From the NCBI RefSeq assembly GCF_016861975.1, contig NZ_BOMB01000032.1, positions 115,912 to 179,911 on the forward strand: 64,000 bases of DNA, given 5' to 3'. Made by a program: the position numbers and the translations under genes. Each line of letters opens with the position of its first letter. Position 1 is the stretch's first letter. Source of the DNA: Actinocatenispora rupis. GTDB lineage: Bacteria; Actinomycetota; Actinomycetes; Mycobacteriales; Micromonosporaceae. Shown piece by piece: positions 23,890 to 32,002 of the stretch. The notes under the pieces are model-generated. The model had not been told where the DNA came from. It ran no database searches and worked only from the letters and a program-made list of their open reading frames with translations.

Positions 23890-24899
23890 GCGGACTCCTG
23901 GTCGGCGCCGGGCGCGATCTCGCCGGCGCGTTTGACGGTACGCAGTTCGAGGGTGACGTCGATGTCGCGGACACCGGGTTGCGCGCCGAGCACGGTGGTG
24001 AGGAAGTCGTACAGCTCGCGGTACGAGGCGACGGCGATCTCCCCGCACAGGTTGTACTCCCCGGTCGTCGCGGCGAGCAGCAGCACCGCGTGGTGATCGG
24101 CGAGGGCCGCGCCGACCGTGGTGAGGTGCGCCGGGTCGACGCGGATCCACAGCAGCGCGCGCACCGAGAGCCCGAGTACGGCGGGGTCGACGACGGCCCG
24201 CAACCGCAGCAGGCCGCGGCGCATCAGGTCGTCGGCGCGGCGGCGGGCGGTGCGTTCCATCACGCCGGCGCGGGCGGCGACGTCGACCCAGCGCATCCGC
24301 CCGTCCGCCTGCAGCGCCCCGAGAATCGCTTCGTCCACATCGGACAGTGGGGTGGTGTCGGGCGGCGGCGGCTCGGCGTGCGACCACAGGTCGGTGCGCG
24401 CCGCCCGCAGCGCGGCGATCGCCGTCGCGGGCAGCAGGCCGGCGTCCCAGCCGTGCGCGGTGGCGAAGCGCCGGATCACCACGTGGCTGCTGGTCGCCTG
24501 GACGCCGGGCATCCGGGCCAGCTCGCCGAGTACGAGGTCGGCCAGGTGGTCGGTGGAGCCGACGACCATCTCGGTCATGCAGTCGACGGTGCCGGACAGC
24601 AGGTGCACGACCCACATCTCGGGCCGGCGCGCGAGCGTACGGGCGACGTCGGGTGCGCGGCCGGACGCGCAGGAGACGCGCAGCAGTACGGGAGTGCCGC
24701 GGCCGCTGGCGATGACGTCGAGGGTGCCGAGCACCTTGACCGCCGGCGACGAGACCAGGCGCTGCCCGCGGCGGGCGACCGTCGATTCGGGCATGTCGAG
24801 CGCCTGGGCGACAAGCCCCCAGGTTGCTCGGGGATGGACGAGCAGGGCGGCGGCGAGCTGCCGGTCGACCGGGTCCAGCGGGCGATCGTTCTGATCCAT
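23886..24899 (-). CDS. Lrp/AsnC-family regulator, double-domain type
   Basis: About 337 residues, twice the usual Lrp length: two full units of HTH plus RAM-type sensing domain. First unit: LDPVDRQLAAALLVHPRATW, STVARRGQRLVSS; second unit: LSDVDEAILGALQADGRMRW, ERTARRRADDLMRRGLL and a C-terminal ligand domain (LLAATTGEYNLCGEIAVASY). Such fused Lrp proteins in actinobacteria regulate adjacent amino-acid or peptide catabolic genes. The start is uncertain: ATG at 24899 is chosen as the family start (QNDRPLDPVD), with ATG 24920 or TTG 24947 possible. It is likely to respond to a product of the divergent peptidase operon. Confidence 0.88.
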   Translation of the reverse strand: MDQNDRPLDPVDRQLAAALLVHPRATWGLVAQALDMPESTVARRGQRLVSSPAVKVLGTLDVIASGRGTPVLLRVSCASGRAPDVARTLARRPEMWVVHLLSGTVDCMTEMVVGSTDHLADLVLGELARMPGVQATSSHVVIRRFATAHGWDAGLLPATAIAALRAARTDLWSHAEPPPPDTTPLSDVDEAILGALQADGRMRWVDVAARAGVMERTARRRADDLMRRGLLRLRAVVDPAVLGLSVRALLWIRVDPAHLTTVGAALADHHAVLLLAATTGEYNLCGEIAVASYRELYDFLTTVLGAQPGVRDIDVTLELRTVKRAGEIAPGADQESA

Positions 24900-25065
24900 C
24901 GGAGTGCCGGTTTCTCTCATCACGATGTTCTGAGATGCGTTTTTCAACCTATCGAAGTTTCCATCTAGCGATCTCCGCTCACCCTAGCGCACCATGTCGC
25001 GAGATGGGTCCACGTGGCACGGCCGCGTGGACGCCCACTCCCCCCGCATCGCCAGGAGGACTGCC

Positions 25066-26358
25066 ATGGCGGCCGAACTGACCGCGTCCCGTACCCGACG
25101 AGTGCCCACCGGCCGGGTGCGCGCCGTCGTCGCCGGGACCATCGGCAACTTCGTCGAGTGGTACGACTGGGCGCTGTACGGGTTCCTGTTCCCGTACTTC
25201 GCCGTCGAGCTGTTCCCCGGTACCGCCAGCTCGTCACGGATCTCCGCGCTCGTCGTACTCGCGATCTCGTTCCTGATGCGGCCGGTGGGTGCCGCGATCC
25301 TCGGCGCGTACGCGGACCGGCGCGGTCGCAAGGCGGGCCTCACCGCGACGATCCTGCTGATGGGCGGCGCGAGCCTCCTGTTCGCGCTGACCCCCACGTA
25401 CGGGACGGTCGGCTGGCTGGCGCCGGTACTGGTGGTCCTCGCCCGGCTGGCGCAGGGCATCGCCACGGGCGGCGAGTACGGGTCGTCGTCGGCGTTCCTC
25501 GCCGAGTGGGCGAAGCCGGGGCGCCGCGCGTTCACCGCGTCGTTCCAGCAGGTGAGCGTCGGGCTCGGCGCGCTGCTGGCCTCGGCGTCGGTGACCGTGC
25601 TCAGCTCGACGCTGGCGGAGCACGCGATGCAGGGCTGGGGGTGGCGGATCCCGTTCCTGTTCGGCGCGGTGGCGGGCCTGGTCGGCCTGTGGCTGCGGGT
25701 CGGCGTCTCCGAGCCCGAGGCGTACCGGAAGCTGACGGAGACCGACGGGGTGTCCCGGACCCCGTTGCGGGACATGCTGTCCACGCACCGGAAGGCGGCG
25801 CTGCTGCTCGCCGGGCTGTCCCTGTCCGGCTTCGTCACGTACTACATGTGGCTGACCTACCTGCCGGCGTACGCGAACATCACGACCGGGATCGACAAGT
25901 CCGCCGCGTCGCTCACGAACACGATCGGGCTCGCGGTCTTCGTGGTACTCCTGCCGTTCGTGGCGTTGCTGTGCGACCGGATCGGCCGCCGCCCCACCCT
26001 GCTCGTCTACTCGGTCGGCATGGTGGTGCTGGCGTACCCGCTGCTGCACTCGCTGAACGGCACGTTCCCGAACCTGCTCGTGGTGAGCCTGGTCGGGCTG
26101 GTACTCCAGGCGTTCAGCTCGGCCACGCTGACCCCGCTGTACGCGGAGCTGTTCCCCTCGAACGTGCGCACGGTCGGCATCGCCCTGCCGTACGCGCTGT
26201 GCGGTGCGCTGTTCGGCGGCACCGCACCGCTCATCATGGAAACGTTCGCCGACCACCACTGGTACGCCGCGGCGCCGGTCTACGTGATCGTCGTGGCGCT
26301 GATCGGCACGGTGGTGTTCTGGCGGATGCGCGAGACCAAGGACGTGAACCTGACGTGA
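25066..26358 (+). CDS. MHS-family MFS transporter (metabolite:H+ symporter)
   Basis: A 430-residue, 12-helix transporter. The N-terminal signature GTIGNFVEWYDWALYGFLFP and the loop ADRRGRKAGL identify the MHS group (ProP, KgtP, ShiA), which imports organic acids, betaines or aromatic acids with protons. RLAQGIATGGEYGSSSAFLA is the conserved helix-4 region. AGGAGG lies six bases before the ATG. The next gene overlaps by four bases (GTGA), and three hydrolases follow without gaps, so this transporter probably imports the N-acyl or peptide compound that they cut. Confidence 0.92.
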   Translation: MAAELTASRTRRVPTGRVRAVVAGTIGNFVEWYDWALYGFLFPYFAVELFPGTASSSRISALVVLAISFLMRPVGAAILGAYADRRGRKAGLTATILLMGGASLLFALTPTYGTVGWLAPVLVVLARLAQGIATGGEYGSSSAFLAEWAKPGRRAFTASFQQVSVGLGALLASASVTVLSSTLAEHAMQGWGWRIPFLFGAVAGLVGLWLRVGVSEPEAYRKLTETDGVSRTPLRDMLSTHRKAALLLAGLSLSGFVTYYMWLTYLPAYANITTGIDKSAASLTNTIGLAVFVVLLPFVALLCDRIGRRPTLLVYSVGMVVLAYPLLHSLNGTFPNLLVVSLVGLVLQAFSSATLTPLYAELFPSNVRTVGIALPYALCGALFGGTAPLIMETFADHHWYAAAPVYVIVVALIGTVVFWRMRETKDVNLT

Positions 26359-27455
26359 CCGCACCACCCGTGGTACCACTGGCCACCGACGTCGACCGGG
26401 TACCGGCCCACACCCCGCCGCTGTCGGCGGCGCAGCGGGACCGGTCGGCGCGGCTCGCCCGCGACGCCGTGTCCCTGCACGACCATCCGGTACGCCTGCC
26501 CGATCCGCTCACGCCGGAGAGCTGGGCGGCGCTCGCCGACTCCGGCCGGCAGTACGTGGGAGACGCGGGACTGGCGCGCTCGGGTCTCGCGGCCGTGTTC
26601 GCCAGCAAGCTCGCCGGCGGCACCCTCGACGAGGCGCTGGCGTACGCCGACGCGCTGACCGCGTCGCTCGCCACCGCGCGGCACGCGTACCGGGCGGTGG
26701 CGTGGTCGGAGGTGCGGGAGACCGGGACCGCGGTGTTCGCCGCACTGGAGGACCTGGGCCCGGTCGGCACCGACCTGTCCGGCCTGGACACCTTGTACGC
26801 CAAGGGTTTCCGCTCCGCGGGGCTGGCGTACAACGCGGGCAGCGCACTGGCGGGCGGGCTCGGCGAGGCCACCGACGGCGGCCTGACCGCGCTGGGCCGC
26901 GACGCGGTGCGCCGGATGGCGGAGCTGGGCATGGTCGTCGACGTCGCGCACGTCGGCGACGTGTCCACTGTGGACACCGCCCGGTACGCGACGGGCCCGG
27001 TGGTGATCAGTCACGCCGGCGCGCGGGCGGTCTGGCCCACGCCCCGGATGAAGCCGGACGACGTGCTGCGCGCCGTCGCCGACACCGACGGACTGATCGG
27101 CATCGAGGCGGCACCGGGCAGTACGCGGAGCCGGCGGGACGGCGGCGGCCACACGCTCGACGACGCCATGCACCACCTGGAGTACTGCGCGGCGCTGGTC
27201 GGCGTGCAGCACGTCGCGCTCGGTCCCGACACGTTCTTCGGCGACCACCTCGGCCTGTACGACGCGGCCGGCTGGCCCCGCCCCGCCGTACCGGGCCTGC
27301 CCGACCTGGACGCCGAGTACGTGGCGGGCATGGAGAACCCGGGCGAGGCGGTGGGAAACACCGCGGCCTGGCTGGTCGCGCACGGCTGGTCCGACACCGA
27401 CATCACCGCCGCACTCGGCGGCAACGCCCGGCGCGTCCTGGGGGCGGTGCTGTGA
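26355..27455 (+). CDS. Membrane dipeptidase-like protein (peptidase M19)
   Basis: A 366-residue zinc-dependent dipeptidase family protein. Metal-site parts are SLHDHPVRLP (the HxD motif), VVDVAHVGDVSTVD and VVISHAGARAVWPTPRMKPD (M19 renal-dipeptidase style), with LGGNARRVL at the end, the family's conserved terminal helix. M19 enzymes hydrolyse dipeptides with either L- or D-residues at the C-terminus. The proline-rich, long N-terminal part is somewhat unusual. Coupled to the transporter before it and to the amidohydrolase after it by four-base overlaps. Confidence 0.85.
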   Translation: MTAPPVVPLATDVDRVPAHTPPLSAAQRDRSARLARDAVSLHDHPVRLPDPLTPESWAALADSGRQYVGDAGLARSGLAAVFASKLAGGTLDEALAYADALTASLATARHAYRAVAWSEVRETGTAVFAALEDLGPVGTDLSGLDTLYAKGFRSAGLAYNAGSALAGGLGEATDGGLTALGRDAVRRMAELGMVVDVAHVGDVSTVDTARYATGPVVISHAGARAVWPTPRMKPDDVLRAVADTDGLIGIEAAPGSTRSRRDGGGHTLDDAMHHLEYCAALVGVQHVALGPDTFFGDHLGLYDAAGWPRPAVPGLPDLDAEYVAGMENPGEAVGNTAAWLVAHGWSDTDITAALGGNARRVLGAVL

Positions 27456-28636
27456 GCGTCGACATGACCGCGGCGTACCGGGCGATCGACGGCGCGCTGG
27501 CCGCACACCGCGACGAGCTGACCGCGCTCAGCCTCGACCTGCACGCGCACCCCGAACTCGCGATGGCCGAGCACCGCTCCGCCGGGCTGCTCACCGATAT
27601 GTTGCGGCGCAACGGTTTCCGCGTCGAGTGCGGGATCGCCGGGCTGCCCACCGCGTTCCGCGCCGAGTACGGGACGGGCACGCCGCGGGTGGCGTTCCTG
27701 TGCGAGTACGACGCGCTGCCGGAGATCGGGCACGGCTGCGGGCACAACCTGATCGCCGCCGGCGGCGTCGGCGCCGCGCTTGCGCTGGCCGGTACCGGAC
27801 TCGCGGGGACCGTCTGCGTCATCGGTACGCCCGGCGAGGAGGGCGCCGGCGGCAAGATCCTCGAACTCGACCGCGGCGTGTTCGACGACGTCGACGCCGC
27901 GCTGATGTTCCACCCCGGCGACCGGACGCTGCCGATCCGGCACGCCACCGCGGCGCAGAAGCTCGTCGTCGAGTACCACGGGGTCGCGGCGCACGCCGCG
28001 GGCTCCCCCGCCGACGGCCGCAGCGCGCTCGCCGGGCTGATCCAGCTGTTCGTGGCGGTCGACGCGATGCGCCAGTTCGTGCCGGAAACGGTGCGGCTGC
28101 ACGGGATCATCACGCACGGCGGCACCGCCGCCAACGTCGTCCCCGAGTACGCCCGGGGCGAGTTCCAGGTGCGCGACCTGACCCGCGAGTCGGTCGGCGA
28201 ACTCGTGTCGCGGTTCCGCGCCGCCGCCCAGGGCACCGCCGCCGCGACCGGCACCACCGTCGAGATCACCCCCGGTCTCCTGTACGCCGAGCGCAAGAAC
28301 AACCACCCGCTCGCGTTCCGCGTCGCCGACCACCTGCGTACGGCCGGGATCGACGTCGAAACCCCGGTACTGCGCGGCGGCACCGGCTCGTCCGACATCG
28401 GCAACGTGAGCCTCGCCCTGCCCACGATCCATCCGTACCTGGCGGTGCTGCCGCGCGGCACCGCCACCCACTCCCGGGAGATGACCCGACTCGTGGCGAC
28501 CCCCGAGGCGCACGAGGCGACCTGGACGATGGCCGGCGCGCTCGCCCGCACCGGCGCCGACCTGCTCGCCGATGCCGAGTTCCGCGACGCCGTACGCGAC
28601 GACTTCGTCCAGTGCCCACCGGACTACCCGGCATGA
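27452..28636 (+). CDS. M20D amidohydrolase, AbgB-like
   Basis: A 394-residue metal-dependent amidohydrolase. Visible motifs: LHAHPELAMAEHRSAGLL, CEYDALPEIGHGCGHNLIAA (metal ligands), GTPGEEGAGGKILEL (catalytic Glu pair), VEYHGVAAHAAGSPADGRSA in the lid and THGGTAANVVPEYARGEF. The HGCGHN form and the C-terminal TGSSDIGNVS are those of the AbgB subunit of p-aminobenzoyl-glutamate hydrolase and related N-acyl amino-acid hydrolases. The next gene codes for an AbgA-like partner with a four-base overlap, so a heterodimeric enzyme is likely. Confidence 0.88.
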   Translation: MSVDMTAAYRAIDGALAAHRDELTALSLDLHAHPELAMAEHRSAGLLTDMLRRNGFRVECGIAGLPTAFRAEYGTGTPRVAFLCEYDALPEIGHGCGHNLIAAGGVGAALALAGTGLAGTVCVIGTPGEEGAGGKILELDRGVFDDVDAALMFHPGDRTLPIRHATAAQKLVVEYHGVAAHAAGSPADGRSALAGLIQLFVAVDAMRQFVPETVRLHGIITHGGTAANVVPEYARGEFQVRDLTRESVGELVSRFRAAAQGTAAATGTTVEITPGLLYAERKNNHPLAFRVADHLRTAGIDVETPVLRGGTGSSDIGNVSLALPTIHPYLAVLPRGTATHSREMTRLVATPEAHEATWTMAGALARTGADLLADAEFRDAVRDDFVQCPPDYPA

Positions 28637-29907
28637 CCCCGCCGGACGTCACCCAGCTCCGGCGGACGCTGCACGCCCACCCCGAGGTCGGCTTCACCGA
28701 GATCGGTACCGCCGCGACGGTGATCGAGGCGTTGCGCGCCGCCGGCTGCACCGTCCGGTACGGGGCGCCGGTCTGCGACGTGACCGGCCTCACCGGGCTC
28801 CCCGACGAACCCGAACTCGCCGCCGCCGCCGATCGGGCCCTGGCCCGCGGCATCGACCCGACGCTGGTCACCGCGCTGTCCGGCGGTACCACCGGGGTCG
28901 TGGCGTCGGTGACCGGAAACCTGCCCGGACCGGTCGTGGCGCTGCGGTTCGACCTCGACGCGCTGCCCGTCACCGAGTCGACCGACCCCGCGCACGCACC
29001 GGCCGCCGGCGGCTTCGCGTCCACCCGGCCCGGGTACATGCACGCCTGCGGGCACGACGGGCACGTCGCCGTCGGCGTCGCGCTCGGCCAGCGGCTCGCC
29101 GCCGACCGCGACTTCCCCGGCGAGGTACGGCTGCTGTTCCAGCCCGCCGAGGAAGGCGTACGCGGGGCCCGCGCGCTCGCCGCCGCCGGCTGCTGCGACG
29201 ACGTCGACGTCCTCGTCGCCATGCACCTCGGCCTCGGCCTCCCCACCGGTACCGTCGCCGCCGCCGCGGTCGGCATGATGGCCACCGTCAAGCTGCGCGT
29301 CGTGTTCACCGGGCGCCCCGCGCACGCCGCGCTCGCACCCGACCAGGGCCGCAACGCCCTGCTCGGCGCCGCCGCGGCCACCCTCGCGCTGCACGGACTC
29401 CCACCGGTACCCGGAGTCGTCACCCGACTCAACGTCGGCCGTCTCGTCGCCGGCACCGCCGCCAACGTCGTACCGGCGCGCGCCGAACTCGACATCGAGG
29501 TACGTGCCGACACCGAACCCGCACTCGCCGCCCTCACCGAGCGCGTCGCCACCGTACTGGCCGGCGCCGCCGCCATGCACGACCTCACCGTCGAGACCAC
29601 CGAGACCGGCCGCGCCACCGTCGCCCGGCACGACCCGACCGTCACCGCGGCCGTCACCGCCGCCGCGCAGCGCACCAGCGGCGTCACCACCTGCCGGCCC
29701 GAGGCCACGATGACCGCCAGCGACGACGCGACCGTACTCATGGCCGCGGTCCAAGACCACGGCGGCCGCGCCGGCTACCTCCTCGTCGGCGCCGGAAACC
29801 CCGCCCCCCACCACCATTCCCGCTTCGACATCGACGAGCGCGCGCTCCCCCTCGCCGTCGACCTCCTCGACCACCTCGTACGCGACGGCAACCTCGCCGC
29901 AGAGTGA
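28633..29907 (+). CDS. M20D amidohydrolase, AbgA-like
   Basis: A 424-residue amidohydrolase coupled to the previous gene by ATGA. It has LRRTLHAHPEVGFTEIGTA, ALRFDLDALPVTES, YMHACGHDGHVAVGVALG (metal site), LLFQPAEEGVRGARAL, and NVVPARAELDIEVR. An insert of about 50 residues (residues 35-85, PVCDVTGLTGLPDEPELAAA region) precedes the catalytic strand, as in AbgA, the partner of AbgB in p-aminobenzoyl-glutamate hydrolase. With AbgB-like and transporter genes it forms an import-and-cut operon. The true substrate may be another N-acyl amino acid. Confidence 0.88.
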   Translation: MTPPDVTQLRRTLHAHPEVGFTEIGTAATVIEALRAAGCTVRYGAPVCDVTGLTGLPDEPELAAAADRALARGIDPTLVTALSGGTTGVVASVTGNLPGPVVALRFDLDALPVTESTDPAHAPAAGGFASTRPGYMHACGHDGHVAVGVALGQRLAADRDFPGEVRLLFQPAEEGVRGARALAAAGCCDDVDVLVAMHLGLGLPTGTVAAAAVGMMATVKLRVVFTGRPAHAALAPDQGRNALLGAAAATLALHGLPPVPGVVTRLNVGRLVAGTAANVVPARAELDIEVRADTEPALAALTERVATVLAGAAAMHDLTVETTETGRATVARHDPTVTAAVTAAAQRTSGVTTCRPEATMTASDDATVLMAAVQDHGGRAGYLLVGAGNPAPHHHSRFDIDERALPLAVDLLDHLVRDGNLAAE

Positions 29908-30213
29908 ACCCCCGCGCCACTGCCCGCCGTTGCGTCCTCGCTCGCGGCAGAGGCGTGGTCCCGGCCGGCCGCGGTAGGGCCGCTCCCGACCGGTGCGCCG
30001 ACGCTTTCGGTTGCTGCGCGGGCGATCCAGGTGCGGTGCCTATCGATTCCGACGGCGTGGCCGCCGCCCGTGCCGACTCCGCTCCATCGGTACGTGACGC
30101 GACGGCATGCGTACCGGTCGGGGCAGATCACCGCTCGACCGCCACGTGCCCCGGGGACCGATCTCGCGCCGCAGCCGACGACGCGAGCGCCGCGCCGCGC
30201 CGCTGGTGGTACG
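29908..30213. other. Gap without a recognised gene
   Basis: A 306-base gap between the convergent M20 and ECF sigma genes. Frames crossing it read as arginine/proline/alanine-rich shadow with no family motif, and I found no strong hairpin. Confidence 0.5.
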
Positions 30214-31209
30214 TCAGGGGCGGGTCGGTGGGAGGGACGGGGGCAGGGCGAAGGCGGGGAGGACGGTGTGGTCGAAGCGGGTCAGGGCGCTGATCCGGTC
30301 GCCGGCGAGGGTGAGGACGAACAGGCCGGTGCCGCGGCGTACGCCGGTGGGGGCGCGCAGGTACACGCCGAACGCGGGCTGGCCGTTGGCCCGCGTGGGC
30401 ACGAGGTCGAGGTGCCGGCCCGCGCCGAACATGGTGGCACAGAAGCGAACGACGGCGTCACGCCCGGCGTACGCCAGGGGCAGAGGTGGCATGGACAGGA
30501 ACGCGTCGTCGGTGAGCAGCCCGACGAGCGTGTCGACGTCGGCGGACTCGTACGCGTGGACGAAGCGGGCGACGACGGCGTTCTCGACCGGCGACCCGGC
30601 GTGCGGCGGACCGTCGGCGGGCCGGCGGCGCCGGAGTGCCGCGCGGGCGCGTTTGAGCGCGCTCTTCACCGATTCGACGGTGGTGTCGAGGATGTCGGCC
30701 GTGTCGCGGGCCGGGAACCCGAGCACGTCGCGGAGGACGAGCGCGGCGAGTTGGCGCGGCGGCAGCAGTTGCAGGGCGGTCACGAACGCCAGCGACACCG
30801 CCTCGGTCTGCTCGACGCGGGCCTCCGGTCCGGGGACCGTCGCGTCGAGGAGCGCGTCCGGGTACGGCTCCAGCCAGCGGACCTCGATGCGGCCGGTCGG
30901 TTCGGGCGGCTCGACCCCGGGTACGTCCCACTCCCTGGCCCGCCGCCGGCGGGTCGACCGCAGCGCGTCGAGGCACCGGTTCGTCGCGATCCGGTACAGC
31001 CAGGTACGGATCGCCGCGCGCCCGTCGTACCCGGGGAGTCCGCGCCAGGCCGACAGCAGCGTCTCCTGCACCGCGTCCTCGGCGTCGTGCAGCGAGCCGA
31101 GCATCCGGTAGCAGTGCACCTGCAACTCGCGACGGTACGGCTCGGTCAGCGTCCGGAACGCCGCGCCGTCCCCGGCCCGCGCCCGACCGACCAGCTCCGG
31201 CTCCCCCAC
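30214..31209 (-). CDS. ECF RNA polymerase sigma factor with SnoaL-like C-terminal domain
   Basis: About 331 residues. Region sigma2 (about 5-75) holds VHCYRMLGSLHDAEDAVQET and RTWLYRIATNRCLDALR; sigma4 (about 120-180) holds LPPRQLAALVLRDVLGFPAR and VESVKSALKRARAALRR. A C-terminal SnoaL/NTF2-like domain (205-331) includes LVGLLTDDAFLSMPP. This layout is that of SigG/SigJ-related ECF factors in which the C-terminal domain controls activity in place of an anti-sigma factor. The GTG at 31209 is chosen because GGGAGG lies six bases upstream; ATG codons further up would sit on that site. It is divergent from a RibD/DHFR-like reductase that may be its target. Confidence 0.88.
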   Translation of the reverse strand: MGEPELVGRARAGDGAAFRTLTEPYRRELQVHCYRMLGSLHDAEDAVQETLLSAWRGLPGYDGRAAIRTWLYRIATNRCLDALRSTRRRRAREWDVPGVEPPEPTGRIEVRWLEPYPDALLDATVPGPEARVEQTEAVSLAFVTALQLLPPRQLAALVLRDVLGFPARDTADILDTTVESVKSALKRARAALRRRRPADGPPHAGSPVENAVVARFVHAYESADVDTLVGLLTDDAFLSMPPLPLAYAGRDAVVRFCATMFGAGRHLDLVPTRANGQPAFGVYLRAPTGVRRGTGLFVLTLAGDRISALTRFDHTVLPAFALPPSLPPTRP

Positions 31210-31337
31210 GGTCATCCTCCCGTCCCCGTCCATCCTGGTACCGACGACGCCCGGGGCGGAAAGGGGGCGCGCCCCGTGTCGCGACGCCGCGACGTCGGTA
31301 CGGGTGGCAGCACACCACCGGACCCGGGAGTACCGAC

Positions 31338-31904
31338 ATGGGCAGGATCGTCGTCAGCGAGAACGTCACCCTCGACGGGGTCTTCGAGAGCGTGGACGGG
31401 CCGGGCGACTGGCTCGGCTGCGTCGACGCGGCCGACCGCGCGGCGTGGGCAGCCGCCGGCGTACGCGAGGCGCGAACGGCCACGGCGCTACTGCTCGGCC
31501 GCCGCACGTACGAGTGGTTCGTGGCGCGCGGCTGGGCGTCCCGGCCCGGCGACTGGGCGGACGCCCTGCGCGACCTGCCCAAGTACGTCGTCACCGGCAC
31601 CGGCCTCGGCACGCCCACCTGGGCGAACACGAGCGCGCTCACCGGCGACGCCGCCACCGGGTGCGCGGACCTGGCCCGCCGGACCGACGGCGACCTCCTC
31701 GTACTCGGCAGCGCCCGGCTGCTGGGCGTGCTGCTCGCCCGCGACCTCGTCGGCGAGCTGCGCCTCACCGTGTACCCGATCGTGGTGGGCGCCGGCACCC
31801 GGCTGTTCGGCGACACCGCGGCGACACCGCTGCGCCTGGTCGAGAGCCGTACCGTCGGCACCGACCTCACGCGCCTCACCTACCGCCCGCGCCGTACCAC
31901 CTGA
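31338..31904 (+). CDS. Dihydrofolate reductase family (RibD C-terminal-like) protein
   Basis: A 188-residue reductase-fold protein: VVSENVTLDGVFESVDGPGD (the family's N-terminal strand and loop), LLLGRRTYEWF (TYE/F motif), LPKYVVTGTGLGTPTWANTS, then DLLVLGSARLLGVLLARDLV and YPIVVGAGTRLFGDT at the C-terminal end. These NADPH-binding proteins are frequent next to ECF sigma factors and their physiological substrate is usually unknown. It is divergent from an ECF sigma gene, with a 9-bp inverted pair (GTACCGACG and CGTCGGTAC) in the gap. Confidence 0.85.
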   Translation: MGRIVVSENVTLDGVFESVDGPGDWLGCVDAADRAAWAAAGVREARTATALLLGRRTYEWFVARGWASRPGDWADALRDLPKYVVTGTGLGTPTWANTSALTGDAATGCADLARRTDGDLLVLGSARLLGVLLARDLVGELRLTVYPIVVGAGTRLFGDTAATPLRLVESRTVGTDLTRLTYRPRRTT

Positions 31905-32002
31905 CCCGGACCACTCTCCCGCGGTGACACCGTGGGCCGGTGCCGCGGGTCGGGGCTGGTGACGATGGCCTAGGCTGTGCCCGATTTGGTACGGGGAGGG
32001 AC

